A stretch of DNA of 64,000 nucleotides, taken from NCBI GenBank assembly GCA_028820505.1, contig JAPPIT010000142.1:1-64000 (forward strand), written 5' to 3'. A model generated the notes under the pieces. That model did no database searches. It was given only the letters and a program-made list of their open reading frames with translations, and was not told where the DNA came from. A program made the position numbers and the translations under genes. Numbering within the stretch: the first letter of the stretch is position 1; each line of letters begins with the position of its first letter. Positions 16,509 to 25,384 of the stretch are shown here, piece by piece. This DNA is from Defluviicoccus sp. (GTDB lineage Bacteria > Pseudomonadota > Alphaproteobacteria > MPNO01).

Positions 16509-17960
16509 CTATTCGCCCCGGGGCAATTTGAGGTCCTCGAGCGGCGGCAGGCCGTAGCTCTCCCAGTCCTCCGCCACCCCGCGCAGTTTATCCAGCGGCG
16601 GCAGGGAAATCCCCGGATAGCCCCATTTCCGGGTGGCGTCGATCACCACCTTGGCGCCCGGCGCCTGGCCGCCATCCGGCGTGTCGGGACCGAAGGAGGA
16701 TGGGTCGAGCTCGACCGCAGCCGGGGTCTCGATCACCCGCAGGTCGTGCTCCGGGCGGACCCGCCAGGCGAGGATCCAGTCGCGCATGAACGGGTCCTCG
16801 ATGTCGATGTCGTCGTCGGTGACGACGATCCACTTGAAATAGCTCATCCCCATATGGCCGAACGTGCCGAAGACCGCCTGGTCGACATGGCCGGCATACA
16901 TCTTCTTCAGCGAGATCCAGAGCGTCGCCGTGCATCCGCCGGCCTCCAGCGCATGCACGTCGGCGATGCCGGGGATGCGGAGGTCCTCGCTGAGGTGCTT
17001 CTTCAGCCCAGCCTCGAGCAGCGACCGCTTGATCATGCTGCTCTCGGACGGCGGCAGCTGGCTGATGATGCCGAGCAGGATCGGGTCCTTCCGGTGGGTG
17101 ATGCAGTTCACCCTGAACACCGGCGCGTGGCGGCCGCCCGCCATGTAGCCGGTGAACTCGCCGAACGGGCCTTCCGGCTCGAGCGAATCGGTCAGCACCT
17201 CGCCCTCGATGACGATCTCCGCATGCGCCGGCACTTCGAGATCCACGGTCTCGCAGCGCACCATCGGGATCGCCTCGCCACGGATCCCGCCGGCGACCGC
17301 GAGCTCGTCGGCGCCATAGCGCGCGGGCGCGACCACGTACTGCACCGGATCGCCGCCGATGAAGATCGCCGCCGGCATGTTCCTGCCGCGCGCCTTCCAT
17401 TTCTCCCAGTGGATGGCGCCGCCCCGATCGGGCGCGCCGAACAGGATGCCGGTCTTGTCCCTGCCCTTTATCTGGCAGCGCCGGATGCCGATATTGCGCC
17501 GCCCGTCATCCGGGTCCTTGGTCACCCAGAGCGGGGTGAGATAGGGCCCCGCGTCCTTCTCCGGCGTCCACACCGGGATCGGCAGCGCGTTGAGATCCAC
17601 GTCGTCGCCGGAGACGATCACTTCCTTGCACGGCCCGTCGTCCACGATCACTGGCTCGATCGGGTTGGCGATGCCCTCGATGACCTTGGCGTGGATGGCG
17701 GCGAAGTTGGGCTCGCAGCCGATCGCTGTGGCGATCATCTCGCGCGACGACGCCACCACCCCGGCCACGACCCGGCCGCCGGGATAGCCCTTGATGTTGC
17801 GGAAGCCGATGCCGTAGCGGTTCTGCTCGGACATCGCGCGGAAGATCATGCGGAGCACCGCCGAGATCTCCCAGTCCTTGTCGACCTCCTTGTCGACCCA
17901 GCGCATCATGCCCCGCTGCTCCAGGACCTGGAGATAGGGCCTGAGCCCGTCATAGCTCAT
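16509..17960 (-). CDS. UbiD family decarboxylase
   Basis: A 483-residue member of the prenylated-FMN-dependent UbiD decarboxylases, which act on aromatic or alpha,beta-unsaturated acids. The catalytic glutamate pair is visible in LEPEGPFGEFTGY near residues 262 to 274 (spacing E-G-P-F-G-E as in characterised members), and MSYDGLRPYLQVLEQRGM at the N terminus is typical. No UbiX flavin prenyltransferase lies in the window, so the cofactor would have to be made elsewhere. The ubiquinone-pathway UbiD is unlikely, because the neighbours are catabolic. It diverges from a diiron oxidase-like gene 138 bases away. Confidence 0.9.
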   Translation of the reverse strand: MSYDGLRPYLQVLEQRGMMRWVDKEVDKDWEISAVLRMIFRAMSEQNRYGIGFRNIKGYPGGRVVAGVVASSREMIATAIGCEPNFAAIHAKVIEGIANPIEPVIVDDGPCKEVIVSGDDVDLNALPIPVWTPEKDAGPYLTPLWVTKDPDDGRRNIGIRRCQIKGRDKTGILFGAPDRGGAIHWEKWKARGRNMPAAIFIGGDPVQYVVAPARYGADELAVAGGIRGEAIPMVRCETVDLEVPAHAEIVIEGEVLTDSLEPEGPFGEFTGYMAGGRHAPVFRVNCITHRKDPILLGIISQLPPSESSMIKRSLLEAGLKKHLSEDLRIPGIADVHALEAGGCTATLWISLKKMYAGHVDQAVFGTFGHMGMSYFKWIVVTDDDIDIEDPFMRDWILAWRVRPEHDLRVIETPAAVELDPSSFGPDTPDGGQAPGAKVVIDATRKWGYPGISLPPLDKLRGVAEDWESYGLPPLEDLKLPRGE

Positions 17961-18098
17961 CGCTCGTCCGCCTCCCGTCGATGCCGGTGCGCGCTAGACG
18001 CCCACATCGGAGGCGCTTTGTCCAGCAGAGCCCGGTTGAACGGCGCGGACCGCTTGGCTATCACCTCCGAGGTTCCCGGAACGGCGAAGGAGGCTGTC

Positions 18099-18857
18099 AT
18101 GGGCGGCGAAGCGAACTCCATCGGCAAGCGCGCGGCAGCCGACATCGTCGCCTTGCGCGAGACCTGGCATACCAAGGACCACCCGTTCTATGTCGGGTTC
18201 CACGAGGGAACCGTCGGGCTCGCGGCGATGGCGAAGCTGATGGCGCAGCACTATCAGCACGTCGTCCGGGCGCTGCCGAGCTTCGGGCTGATCTACGCCA
18301 AGGCTCCGCCCGACGGGCGGCGGTTCATCCTGGAGAACCTCGCGGAAGAGGAAGGGCTCGTTGCCGGCCCCGGCGAAGACCGGGAACCGCACGACCACAT
18401 GGAGCTCATTTTCCGCTATTGCCGGTACGCCGGCATGACCGACGACGAGGTGCTCGCGACCGAGCAGCTGCCCGCCTGGCGGGCACGGTCCTATTTCTAC
18501 CTCGCGACCGTGCGGGACGAGGCCTTTCCGGTCATCGTCGCCATGCAGTCGACCCAGGAAGGCCAGCAGCCGGCGATCAACGGCGAACGGACGCTTCCGG
18601 CCTTCAAGAAGTTCCACGGGCTGGAGATGGACGACCCGGCGATCGAGTTCTTCGCCGAGCACTACATCGCCGACGCCGACCATTCGAGCCGCCAGATCCA
18701 GCTCGTCGAGCGGCTGGTCCGGACCGAGGAGATGGCCGCGCGCGCCGTCGAGGTCGCCACCGTCGCGGTCAAGACGCGCTGGGCCTGCATGAACGAGATT
18801 TACCGGACGGCGGTGCTCGGCGAGAGGGATCCGCTGCCCGAGGGAATCGCCGCCTGA
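18099..18857 (+). CDS. Haem-oxygenase-like diiron (TenA/PqqC-like) protein
   Basis: A 252-residue all-helical protein of the iron-containing redox enzyme / TenA_2-PqqC-like group. ATG 18099 follows a strong AAGGAGG site. The C-terminal motif HYIADADH (about residues 187 to 194) matches the H-x3-D-x2-H metal triad of haem-oxygenase-like diiron oxidases such as UndA, BesC and CADD. An EGQQP (Glu-x3-Pro) in a preceding helix and ENLAEEEG near residue 80 supply candidate Glu ligands. PqqC itself is cofactorless, so the complete triad favours a metal oxidase. No pqq genes are near. The substrate is unknown; it diverges from the UbiD decarboxylase. Confidence 0.75.
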   Translation: MGGEANSIGKRAAADIVALRETWHTKDHPFYVGFHEGTVGLAAMAKLMAQHYQHVVRALPSFGLIYAKAPPDGRRFILENLAEEEGLVAGPGEDREPHDHMELIFRYCRYAGMTDDEVLATEQLPAWRARSYFYLATVRDEAFPVIVAMQSTQEGQQPAINGERTLPAFKKFHGLEMDDPAIEFFAEHYIADADHSSRQIQLVERLVRTEEMAARAVEVATVAVKTRWACMNEIYRTAVLGERDPLPEGIAA

Positions 18858-18872
18858 CCGGCTGCGACGCGG

Positions 18873-19187
18873 TCAGTTGCCCTCGGCGGTCTTCGGCGCG
18901 GCGGCCGGGTTCCATTGCCCACGGCGCATGCGGTTGATCTCGACTCGCTCGAACAGCCCGGCCTTGCGGAACGGTTCGTCGCGGGAGAACGCCTCCGCCT
19001 CCTCTCGCGAGGGGACATTGACGATCAGCACGCTCCCGGTACGCGTCTTGCCGTCCTCGCCGAGCAGCGCGCCGCCGAGCACCAGGATGTCCTCGTGCGC
19101 GTCGAGATAGGCGAAGTGATCTTCCCGGGCTCGCGCCCGAATCTCTTCCGAGCCCGGCTTGTCGATCTGGTAGATGATGTAGAGCAT
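18873..19187 (-). CDS. YciI family protein
   Basis: A 104-residue ferredoxin-like alpha/beta barrel of the YciI family, starting MLYIIYQIDKPGSEEIRARARE. The usual HxxYL-type site appears as EDHFAYLDAHED at about residues 21 to 32, and the sequence GSVLIVNVPSREEAEAFSRDEPF is typical. YciI proteins are mostly of unknown function, although some act as dehydrochlorinases or muconolactone isomerase-like lyases. It converges on the diiron-like gene (15-base gap) and diverges from an LLM oxidoreductase at 19271. Confidence 0.9.
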   Translation of the reverse strand: MLYIIYQIDKPGSEEIRARAREDHFAYLDAHEDILVLGGALLGEDGKTRTGSVLIVNVPSREEAEAFSRDEPFRKAGLFERVEINRMRRGQWNPAAAPKTAEGN

Positions 19188-19270
19188 GGCCCCGCGCCTT
19201 CTTTACCGCTCCGTCAAGATCACAGCCGGGGCGGTCGCGATCAAGTCTCGGGGCTTGCGGGAGAGCAGGA

Positions 19271-20290
19271 ATGACGGTCGAAATCGGCGTCGTCTTCGAC
19301 GGGTTCGACGACGCGCGCGAGATGATCCGCCTCGCCCGGGGGGCGGAGGCGGCGGGAGCCGGGAGCGTCTGGGTCGCCGAGCACATGGGCTGGCGCGAGG
19401 CGGTGACCGCCTGCGCGGGGATCGCCGTAGCGACGGAGACCGTCCGCCTGGTGCCGACCGCGATCAGCCCCTATCTCTGGCATCCGACCCCGACGGCAAT
19501 GGCGCTCGCGACGCTCGAGGAGCTGGCCCCGGGCCGCGTCGCCGTCGCGGTGTCGGTGGGCAACCTGCTCAATCTCAAGGAATCGGGTCACGAACCGGTG
19601 CGTCCGGTCGCCGCCATCGGCAACATGGTTTCCGACCTGCGCGCGCTCTGGACCGGGGAACCGGTGCGGCGGGAAGCCCCGTCCTATCGGCTCGACGGCG
19701 TCTACATGAACTTCGCGCCCTCCGTGGCGCTGCCGATCTATGTCGCTTCTACCGGCCCTCAGGTGCTCCGCCTCTCCGGGCGAATCGCCGACGGCGTGCT
19801 GCTGTCGGGCGGGCTCACCCTCGAATCGACCCGGCGCTGCCTCGCCTTCGCGGAGGAAGGGCTGGGTGCTTCGGGACGGGACCGCGATACGCTCCGCCGC
19901 GCAAGCCTGATCTATTTCTCGGTGTCGCCGGACGGAACGGCGGCGGTCGAAGACCTGAAGACCAAGCTCGCCTATCTGTTTCGCAGCGCGCGCCACGCCG
20001 ACAACATCGCGACCTCGGGTCTCGCGATCGACCACGAGGCGATCATGGACGCCGTGGGGCGGCGGGACCTCCCGGCGGCGGCGGCGATGATCCCCGACGA
20101 GGCCATCGAGGCGTTCTGCGTCGGCGGCACGCCCGCCGATTGCCGCAGGCTGCTCGCGGGTTATCTCGACGCCGGGATCGAGGAACCCATCCTCCAGATC
20201 AGCGGCACGCCGGAGAACAAGGCGCTCGCTCTGGACCTGGTACGGGAATTCGCGGCCTCTCAGGGTCCTATCAGCCCAAGCTCGCGGTAG
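19271..20290 (+). CDS. LLM class flavin-dependent oxidoreductase
   Basis: A 339-residue bacterial luciferase-like TIM-barrel protein that would use reduced FMN or F420 to oxidise a small molecule. It starts MTVEIGVVFDGFDDAREMIRLARGAEAAGAGSVWVAEH, with LVPTAISPYLWHPTPTAMA and ALPIYVASTGPQVLRLSGRIADG further in, as expected for the fold. It is clearly distinct from the two duplicated LLM proteins at 49177 and 50181. It overlaps the convergent TAXI gene by 31 bases. The substrate is not predictable. Confidence 0.9.
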   Translation: MTVEIGVVFDGFDDAREMIRLARGAEAAGAGSVWVAEHMGWREAVTACAGIAVATETVRLVPTAISPYLWHPTPTAMALATLEELAPGRVAVAVSVGNLLNLKESGHEPVRPVAAIGNMVSDLRALWTGEPVRREAPSYRLDGVYMNFAPSVALPIYVASTGPQVLRLSGRIADGVLLSGGLTLESTRRCLAFAEEGLGASGRDRDTLRRASLIYFSVSPDGTAAVEDLKTKLAYLFRSARHADNIATSGLAIDHEAIMDAVGRRDLPAAAAMIPDEAIEAFCVGGTPADCRRLLAGYLDAGIEEPILQISGTPENKALALDLVREFAASQGPISPSSR

Positions 20291-21162
20291 GTTGACGCGG
20301 CCGCCGGATGAAGCGGCACGCCGTCGATCGTAAGGCCGGCCGCCCCATCGCTCCGCAACGGATCGAACAGGCGGTCCAACCCTTCGAACAGCGGGTTGAG
20401 CGCGGCAAGGCGCTCGTGCTGCGTCGCCATCAGCCGCGCCAGCCGGCCCACCGTGTCGTCGGGCGTGCGGGCATGGGTAGCGATCACGTTGAGCACACCG
20501 ATCTGGTCGCTGTCGCGCTCGTGGCCTCGAAGCGCGCCCGCCTTCACCTGCGCGGGACGGTAGAACCCGACCCGCTCGAGCAGGGTTTCGAGCTGGCCGG
20601 CCCCGTAATCGAGCACCCGTATGTCGGCCCGTTCGGCGAGCCCGGTCATCACCTTGTTGGGAATCGGGCACTGGAACTGGGCGTCGATCTCCCCCGCCGC
20701 CAGCGCATTGGCGCCGTCGAGGAAGTTGAGATGGATCTGCTCGAATGTGTCGAAGCCGATGCCGAGCACCCCGAACATGGTCGCGACGTGCTGCGCCATG
20801 CCGCTTCCGGCGGGGCCGATGGAGACCCGTCCGCCGCGCAGATCGTCGACCGTCTCCAGCCCCGACTCGCGGAGCGCGACGAAGAACATCGGCCCCGAAT
20901 TCGCCGGCGCCGCCATGCGGACGTCGAGCGCGCGCTCGAACGGCGGCTCGCCCCGCGCCGCGCGGCCGATCCAGTTGGCGGCGAGGAGTCCGAACTCGAT
21001 CTCTCCGGCCTCCATGCGCTCGGCGTTCCCGACGCTCGCCGTCGGCGTCGCGAAAATGTCGACGCGGTCGAAAATCCCCCGCTCTTTCGCGATCGCCGCG
21101 ATCGCCTCGGCCTGGGTGTAGAACGTGCTTTCGAATTCCGATGTCCCGATGGTGATCTGCAT
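20260..21162 (-). CDS. TAXI family TRAP-type solute-binding protein
   Basis: A 300-residue protein with the TAXI-TRAP binding fold: MQITIGTSEFESTFYTQAEAIA at the start, LRGGRVSIGPAGSGMAQHVATMFGVLGI near residues 107 to 132, and the C-terminal PLHPAAASTYRELG (usually xHPGAxxyYxE). TAXI proteins normally carry a signal peptide and pair with a fused TRAP permease. This one begins directly at the mature domain with no signal sequence, and no TRAP permease is adjacent. It follows the MFS gene by 18 bases at the 3' end of the Liv/salicylyl-CoA run. It could be a cytoplasmic ligand-binding relative, or the true start may have been lost. Confidence 0.85.
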   Translation of the reverse strand: MQITIGTSEFESTFYTQAEAIAAIAKERGIFDRVDIFATPTASVGNAERMEAGEIEFGLLAANWIGRAARGEPPFERALDVRMAAPANSGPMFFVALRESGLETVDDLRGGRVSIGPAGSGMAQHVATMFGVLGIGFDTFEQIHLNFLDGANALAAGEIDAQFQCPIPNKVMTGLAERADIRVLDYGAGQLETLLERVGFYRPAQVKAGALRGHERDSDQIGVLNVIATHARTPDDTVGRLARLMATQHERLAALNPLFEGLDRLFDPLRSDGAAGLTIDGVPLHPAAASTYRELGLIGP

Positions 21163-21180
21163 GGCATTCCCGCGATAGCG

Positions 21181-22353
21181 CTATCCCATCCCCTGTCCCG
21201 CCCGCGGCAACAACCGGACGGCGGTCAGGCCGAGCGCCGACAGCATAACCGCGCCGAACCCGAAAAACGCCGCATGAAGGCCGAACCACTCGACCGCTGT
21301 CCCCATGGCGACAGGCACGACGAAGCCCGCGAACCGGTTCACCGTGGACCTGATCCCGACGCTGATACCCTGGCGCTCGGCGTTCACGGAACGGGCCAGG
21401 ACGTAGAGCATCAGCGGAAAGGCGATGCCCGACGCCACGCCCCACCCCGTCGCGATCCCGAGGAGCTGCCAGAACTCGCGAAAAAGCACGACGCTGGAGA
21501 GCAACGCGGCGGCGGTACCGATCGTGACGACCAGCAGAATGTTGGGACGTACTTTCCGCGAAACCGGGCCGGCCGTGAGCCCCGAGAGCCCCGCCATGAC
21601 GGAACCCACGGCGACCAGCACGCCGATGGTGGTCCCGCTGAAGTCGAGCGACTCCAGATAGACCGGGTAGAACGAATGCCTGAGCGCGTGGACGCAGGTC
21701 ATCAGGAACGAGCACGCGACGACAAAAGCAACCGCGGGCACGCCTATCATCTTCAGCGCGTCACGGTAATCGCCGAGCCAGGATCCGCGCGCCACGGGCT
21801 CGTCCGACCGCACATCCTTCGGCAGGAACCCGATCACCACGAGGGTGGCGAGCCCCCAGGCGCCGATGACCGAGAACGCACCCACCGGGCCGAAGACGTC
21901 CCAGGCGGTTCCGCAAAGCACCGGCGCGACCAGGTTTCCCGAGGTCGAGACGAAGCTGAACCGCCCCATCAGCCCGGGATCGTCGCGGTTGATCCGCCCC
22001 ATATGGGCCTGCGCCGCCATCCACACCATCGCCTGCGCGAAGCCGGTCAGGAGTTGCAGGACGATCAGCACCGCGACGGAGGGCAGCGCGGGGTAGAGCG
22101 GGAACAGCACCGCCGTCGCGATCGCCGCCGCCGCGGCGATCCGGTTGATTCCGAGCCTGTCCATCAACGCGCCGCCCGGGATCGACAACACGACGGACAG
22201 GGCGGCGCGGGCGCCGAGCACGAGGCCGATCATGAACGGCGTCGCGCCGATCTCGAGCGCCCAGAGCGGCACCGCGACCGTCATCATGGGGACGAAGCCG
22301 AGGCCGAAGAAGCCGACCGCGAAAATCGCGGCGTGCGCGCCGGAAATCCGCAA
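21181..22353 (-). CDS. MFS transporter
   Basis: A 12-helix major facilitator superfamily protein of about 390 residues. It shows the motif-A-like loop GGALMDRLGINRI between the second and third helices and a related loop AGPVSRKVRPN in the second half. The frame extends far upstream over the livM gene, so the start was set at TTG 22353, 8 bases beyond the livM stop; no ATG exists near the first helix. It may import or export a small organic compound. It lies in tandem after the Liv permeases, an unusual mixture of carrier types in one run. Confidence 0.85.
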   Translation of the reverse strand: MRISGAHAAIFAVGFFGLGFVPMMTVAVPLWALEIGATPFMIGLVLGARAALSVVLSIPGGALMDRLGINRIAAAAAIATAVLFPLYPALPSVAVLIVLQLLTGFAQAMVWMAAQAHMGRINRDDPGLMGRFSFVSTSGNLVAPVLCGTAWDVFGPVGAFSVIGAWGLATLVVIGFLPKDVRSDEPVARGSWLGDYRDALKMIGVPAVAFVVACSFLMTCVHALRHSFYPVYLESLDFSGTTIGVLVAVGSVMAGLSGLTAGPVSRKVRPNILLVVTIGTAAALLSSVVLFREFWQLLGIATGWGVASGIAFPLMLYVLARSVNAERQGISVGIRSTVNRFAGFVVPVAMGTAVEWFGLHAAFFGFGAVMLSALGLTAVRLLPRAGQGMG

Positions 22354-22361
22354 GGCGGGGC

Positions 22362-23378
22362 TCAGCCCGGCTTGTCGACCGCCCCGAGCAACAATCGCCG
22401 CTGCACCGGGAACAGCGCGATATCGAAGCGCTCCGCGAAAAGGCCCCAGAGCCCCTTGGGCGCCTTCAGCATGACCACCACGGCGGTCACCCCGAGCAGG
22501 ATCAGATACCACGTCCCGTAGGGCGCGAGCGGCTCCCGCAGCAGGAAGAAGATGAGCGTGCCGACGATCGGACCCTCGATCGAGCCGATCCCGCCGATCA
22601 CGACGATGAAGATGATCGTGACGGTCCAGTTGATGTCGAAGGCGGCGCTGGGCGTGATTCGTATCTTGGTAATGTAGATCAGCGCGCCGATGGCCGACGT
22701 CCCGAACGCCGCGAGGATATAGACCAACAGCTTGGCGCGGAAATTGTCGACCCCGAGGCTGCGCGAGGCCTCCTCCGAATCGCGGATCGCGGTCAGCGCG
22801 AGGCCGTAGCGCGAACGTAAGAGCAGGTAGATGCCGGCGATCACCGCGACCGCGAGGGCGAGCGCGAGCCAGTAGATCGTGGCATCCCGATCCGCCCGGG
22901 ATGCGGCGATGGACTTGATCGCAGCGATCGGAAGGCTCATTCCCGATCCGCCCCCGAGCGCCTTTACCTGCGCGAAGCCGAGCAGGAACACTTCCGCGAC
23001 CACCCATGTGCCGATGGCGAAATAGTGCCCCCGCAAGCGGAACACGATGAAGGCGATCGGCAGCGAGATCACCGCCCCGAGCACGCCGGCCATCGGCACG
23101 GTCCAGATCGTGCCGATATCGAGGAAGATGACGAGGATGAACAGCAGGTACCCGCCGAGCCCGACGAACGCCTGCTGTCCCACCGAGACCAGCCCGCCAT
23201 AGCCGGCGAGCAGGTTCCAGAGCTGCGCCAGGGCAAGGATGTAGAAGATCTCGACGAGGAGGCGCATCGTTGCCCGGTCGCCCCACCAGGGCACCGTCAG
23301 CAGGACCAGGATCAGCACCGCGGCGACCGACATGCCGATCCGGCTCGCCCGGGTCGAATGGACGACACGGCTAGTCAT
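22362..23378 (-). CDS. Branched-chain-type ABC permease (LivM-like), system 1
   Basis: A 338-residue inner-membrane permease of the hydrophobic amino acid uptake (HAAT) family, with eight to ten hydrophobic segments. The LivM signature appears as LNLLAGYGGLVSVGQQAFVGLGGY near residues 54 to 78 (residues NLLAGYGG...GQ) and the cytoplasmic EAA-like loop as AIRDSEEASRSLGVDNFRAKL near 196 to 216. It starts 8 bases inside the livH gene, so the two are translated together. The neighbouring aromatic-acid genes suggest an aromatic or related carboxylate as substrate rather than an amino acid. Confidence 0.93.
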   Translation of the reverse strand: MTSRVVHSTRASRIGMSVAAVLILVLLTVPWWGDRATMRLLVEIFYILALAQLWNLLAGYGGLVSVGQQAFVGLGGYLLFILVIFLDIGTIWTVPMAGVLGAVISLPIAFIVFRLRGHYFAIGTWVVAEVFLLGFAQVKALGGGSGMSLPIAAIKSIAASRADRDATIYWLALALAVAVIAGIYLLLRSRYGLALTAIRDSEEASRSLGVDNFRAKLLVYILAAFGTSAIGALIYITKIRITPSAAFDINWTVTIIFIVVIGGIGSIEGPIVGTLIFFLLREPLAPYGTWYLILLGVTAVVVMLKAPKGLWGLFAERFDIALFPVQRRLLLGAVDKPG

Positions 23379-24243
23379 CGCGCGTCCTCGGGAACAGCCC
23401 GTTGGGGCGCAGGACCAGGATGACCAGGAAGGCGATATGGCCGGCGAGGAACTGCCAGCCGGGATCGATCTTGGCGCCTATATTCTGCGCCACGCCCAGG
23501 ATGACCCCGCCGGCGAGCGTGCCCCACATAGAGCCGAGCCCGCCGATGATCACGGCTTCGAACGCGAACAGGAGCCGCGTCGGCCCGAGCGCGGGATCGA
23601 AATTGGTCCGGATGCCGATGAAAATGCCGGCGATCGCCACCAGGACGAGGGAAACCGCCATGGCGAGGCCGAAGACGTGCTTCTGGTTTATTCCCATCAG
23701 CCGGGCGGTGGACGGATCGTCGGAGGTCGCGCGGAACGCGCGGCCGAGCCGGGTCCGGCTGAAACCGATCTGAAGCCCGGCGATCAGCACGACGGCGATG
23801 ACGAAGACGACCAGCGGCAGGATGCCGAGCTCGATCCCCTCGACGAGCTGGACGCTGGAGACCTCGATGGGGCCCGCCTTCAGGCGTTGCGAATCCGCCG
23901 AAAAAATCTCCAGCAGCAGGTTCTGGATGACGATAGAGATCCCGAAAGTCACCAGCAGCGGCGGCAGGAGGTCGTCGCCCAGCGTGTAGTTGAGGATTCC
24001 GCGCTGCAGCACGTAGCCGAAGAAGAACATGAAAGGCAGGACCGCGACCATGCTGACGAAGGGATCGACCCCGGTCGTCTCGATCACCACCATCGCGACG
24101 AAGGCGGCGAGCACGATGAGGTCGCCATGCGCGATGTTCACCAGCCGCATCACGCCGAAGATGATCGCGAGCCCGGCGGCAAAGAGCGCGTAGAGCCCGC
24201 CCGTGAGCACGCCCTGGATGATGCTGTTGATCCACTCGATCAT
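23371..24243 (-). CDS. Branched-chain-type ABC permease (LivH-like), system 1
   Basis: A 290-residue permease and partner of the LivM-like protein. It begins MIEWINSIIQGVLTGGLYALFAAGLAIIFGVMRLVNIAHGD, the standard LivH N terminus, and contains AFRATSDDPSTARLMGIN (about residues 178 to 195), the loop contacting the ATPases. Nothing unusual in length. It ends by overlapping livM by 8 bases. Upstream, 161 bases and a small gene separate it from livF, so the transporter operon is interrupted, unlike the compact system 2 at 34.8 to 39.4 kb. Confidence 0.93.
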   Translation of the reverse strand: MIEWINSIIQGVLTGGLYALFAAGLAIIFGVMRLVNIAHGDLIVLAAFVAMVVIETTGVDPFVSMVAVLPFMFFFGYVLQRGILNYTLGDDLLPPLLVTFGISIVIQNLLLEIFSADSQRLKAGPIEVSSVQLVEGIELGILPLVVFVIAVVLIAGLQIGFSRTRLGRAFRATSDDPSTARLMGINQKHVFGLAMAVSLVLVAIAGIFIGIRTNFDPALGPTRLLFAFEAVIIGGLGSMWGTLAGGVILGVAQNIGAKIDPGWQFLAGHIAFLVILVLRPNGLFPRTRDD

Positions 24244-24404
24244 GGCCGGAGCATACCGGCACAGACCGTCTTTCGCCCCCTCCGTCTTCCCGGGAGCGAA
24301 ATTTCCGCGTCGTCACGGCCCGCGAGAGCAGACCGCCCAACCGTTACGACGATTGTATGCTCGGCCGAACTTCAGGCGACTGAGGGCGCCAAATGGACAA
24401 ACGA

Positions 24405-24635
24405 TCATTCCGCTGCCGGCCGCGTCCGGAAGCGACCGCGGAATTCGCCGCGCAACTCCGAGACCTCGCGGGACAGCTCGGAGAAGTCCCCGCGTAGATC
24501 GGCAACCTCACCGGCCAAGGCATCCACCCTCCCCTCCAGCCTTACGAAAAGGCGGAACATGAACATGGCGAAAGTTCCGCCCGAAGCGAGGAGCGTGGCG
24601 AAGCCGCCCAACATGGTGATGATCTCGGCACTCAT
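24405..24635 (-). CDS. Small membrane-anchored coiled-coil protein
   Basis: A 76-residue protein of unknown function. Residues about 3 to 30 (IITMLGGFATLLASGGTFAMFMFRLF) form one hydrophobic helix. The remainder is a heptad-rich coiled coil (RLEGRVDALAGEVADLRGDFSELSREVSELR pattern) ending in a basic tail. A similar architecture recurs at 58819. It lies between livF and livH of system 1 on the same strand. TATATA-like sequence at about 24660 to 24668 upstream of it could be a separate promoter. The coiled-coil periodicity supports a real gene; no function is proposed. Confidence 0.65.
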   Translation of the reverse strand: MSAEIITMLGGFATLLASGGTFAMFMFRLFVRLEGRVDALAGEVADLRGDFSELSREVSELRGEFRGRFRTRPAAE

Positions 24636-24685
24636 TCTGCAAGCATAGAGAGATTGAGTCTATATATCGCTCTACTGATGGTTTT

Positions 24686-25384
24686 CTAGGTACCGAAATA
24701 GGCGGCCGCGATCCGGTCCCGCGTCAGGTCCCCGGGCGCGCCGGTGAGCGCGAGCCGGCCCTCCTGGAGGCAATAGACCCGGTCGGCCACCTCGAGGGCG
24801 CGGTTGATGTCCTGCTCGACCACCACCATCGCGGTCCCTTCCGCCTTGATGACGGGCAGCACCTCGTAGATTTCCCTGACCACCACGGGCGCGAGCCCGA
24901 GCGACAATTCGTCGAACAGGATCAGGTCGGGGTTCGACATCAGGGCGCGGCCGATGGCGGTCATCTGCTGCTCGCCGCCGCTGAGCGCGGTGCCGGGGAC
25001 CGAGCGCCGGTTGCGCAGCGCCGGGAACAGCTCGTAGACGCGCTCCAGCGACCAGCTTCCCGGCCGGCCGCTGTAGCTGCCGATGATCAGGTTCTCCTCG
25101 ACGCTAAGGCTCGGGAACAGGCGGCGCCCTTCCGGCACCATGGCGACGCCGAGGGCGACGATCTCGGCGGCCTCGCGGAACTGGATGCTGTCCCCGCGAT
25201 AGGACAGGACGTCGCTGGTCGCTTCGACCATGCCGGTGATCGCCCGCAGCAGCGTCGTCTTGCCGGCGCCGTTCGCGCCGATCGCGGCCACCGTCTCGTG
25301 CGCGTCGAGGTCGAAATCGAAGCCGAAAAGGGCCTGGAAATCCCCGTAGAACGCGTCGAGGTTGCGGATCTCCAGGAGGCTCAT
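24686..25384 (-). CDS. ABC transporter ATPase (LivF-like), system 1
   Basis: A 232-residue ATPase of a Liv-type importer. Walker A is GANGAGKTTLL at about residues 36 to 46, the signature is LSGGEQQM near 135, and Walker B is DLILFDELSLGLAP near 154 to 167. The N terminus MSLLEIRNLDAFYG is typical. Its ATG overlaps the end of livG by 4 bases. Full length with all catalytic motifs, so it is functional as far as sequence shows. Confidence 0.95.
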   Translation of the reverse strand: MSLLEIRNLDAFYGDFQALFGFDFDLDAHETVAAIGANGAGKTTLLRAITGMVEATSDVLSYRGDSIQFREAAEIVALGVAMVPEGRRLFPSLSVEENLIIGSYSGRPGSWSLERVYELFPALRNRRSVPGTALSGGEQQMTAIGRALMSNPDLILFDELSLGLAPVVVREIYEVLPVIKAEGTAMVVVEQDINRALEVADRVYCLQEGRLALTGAPGDLTRDRIAAAYFGT

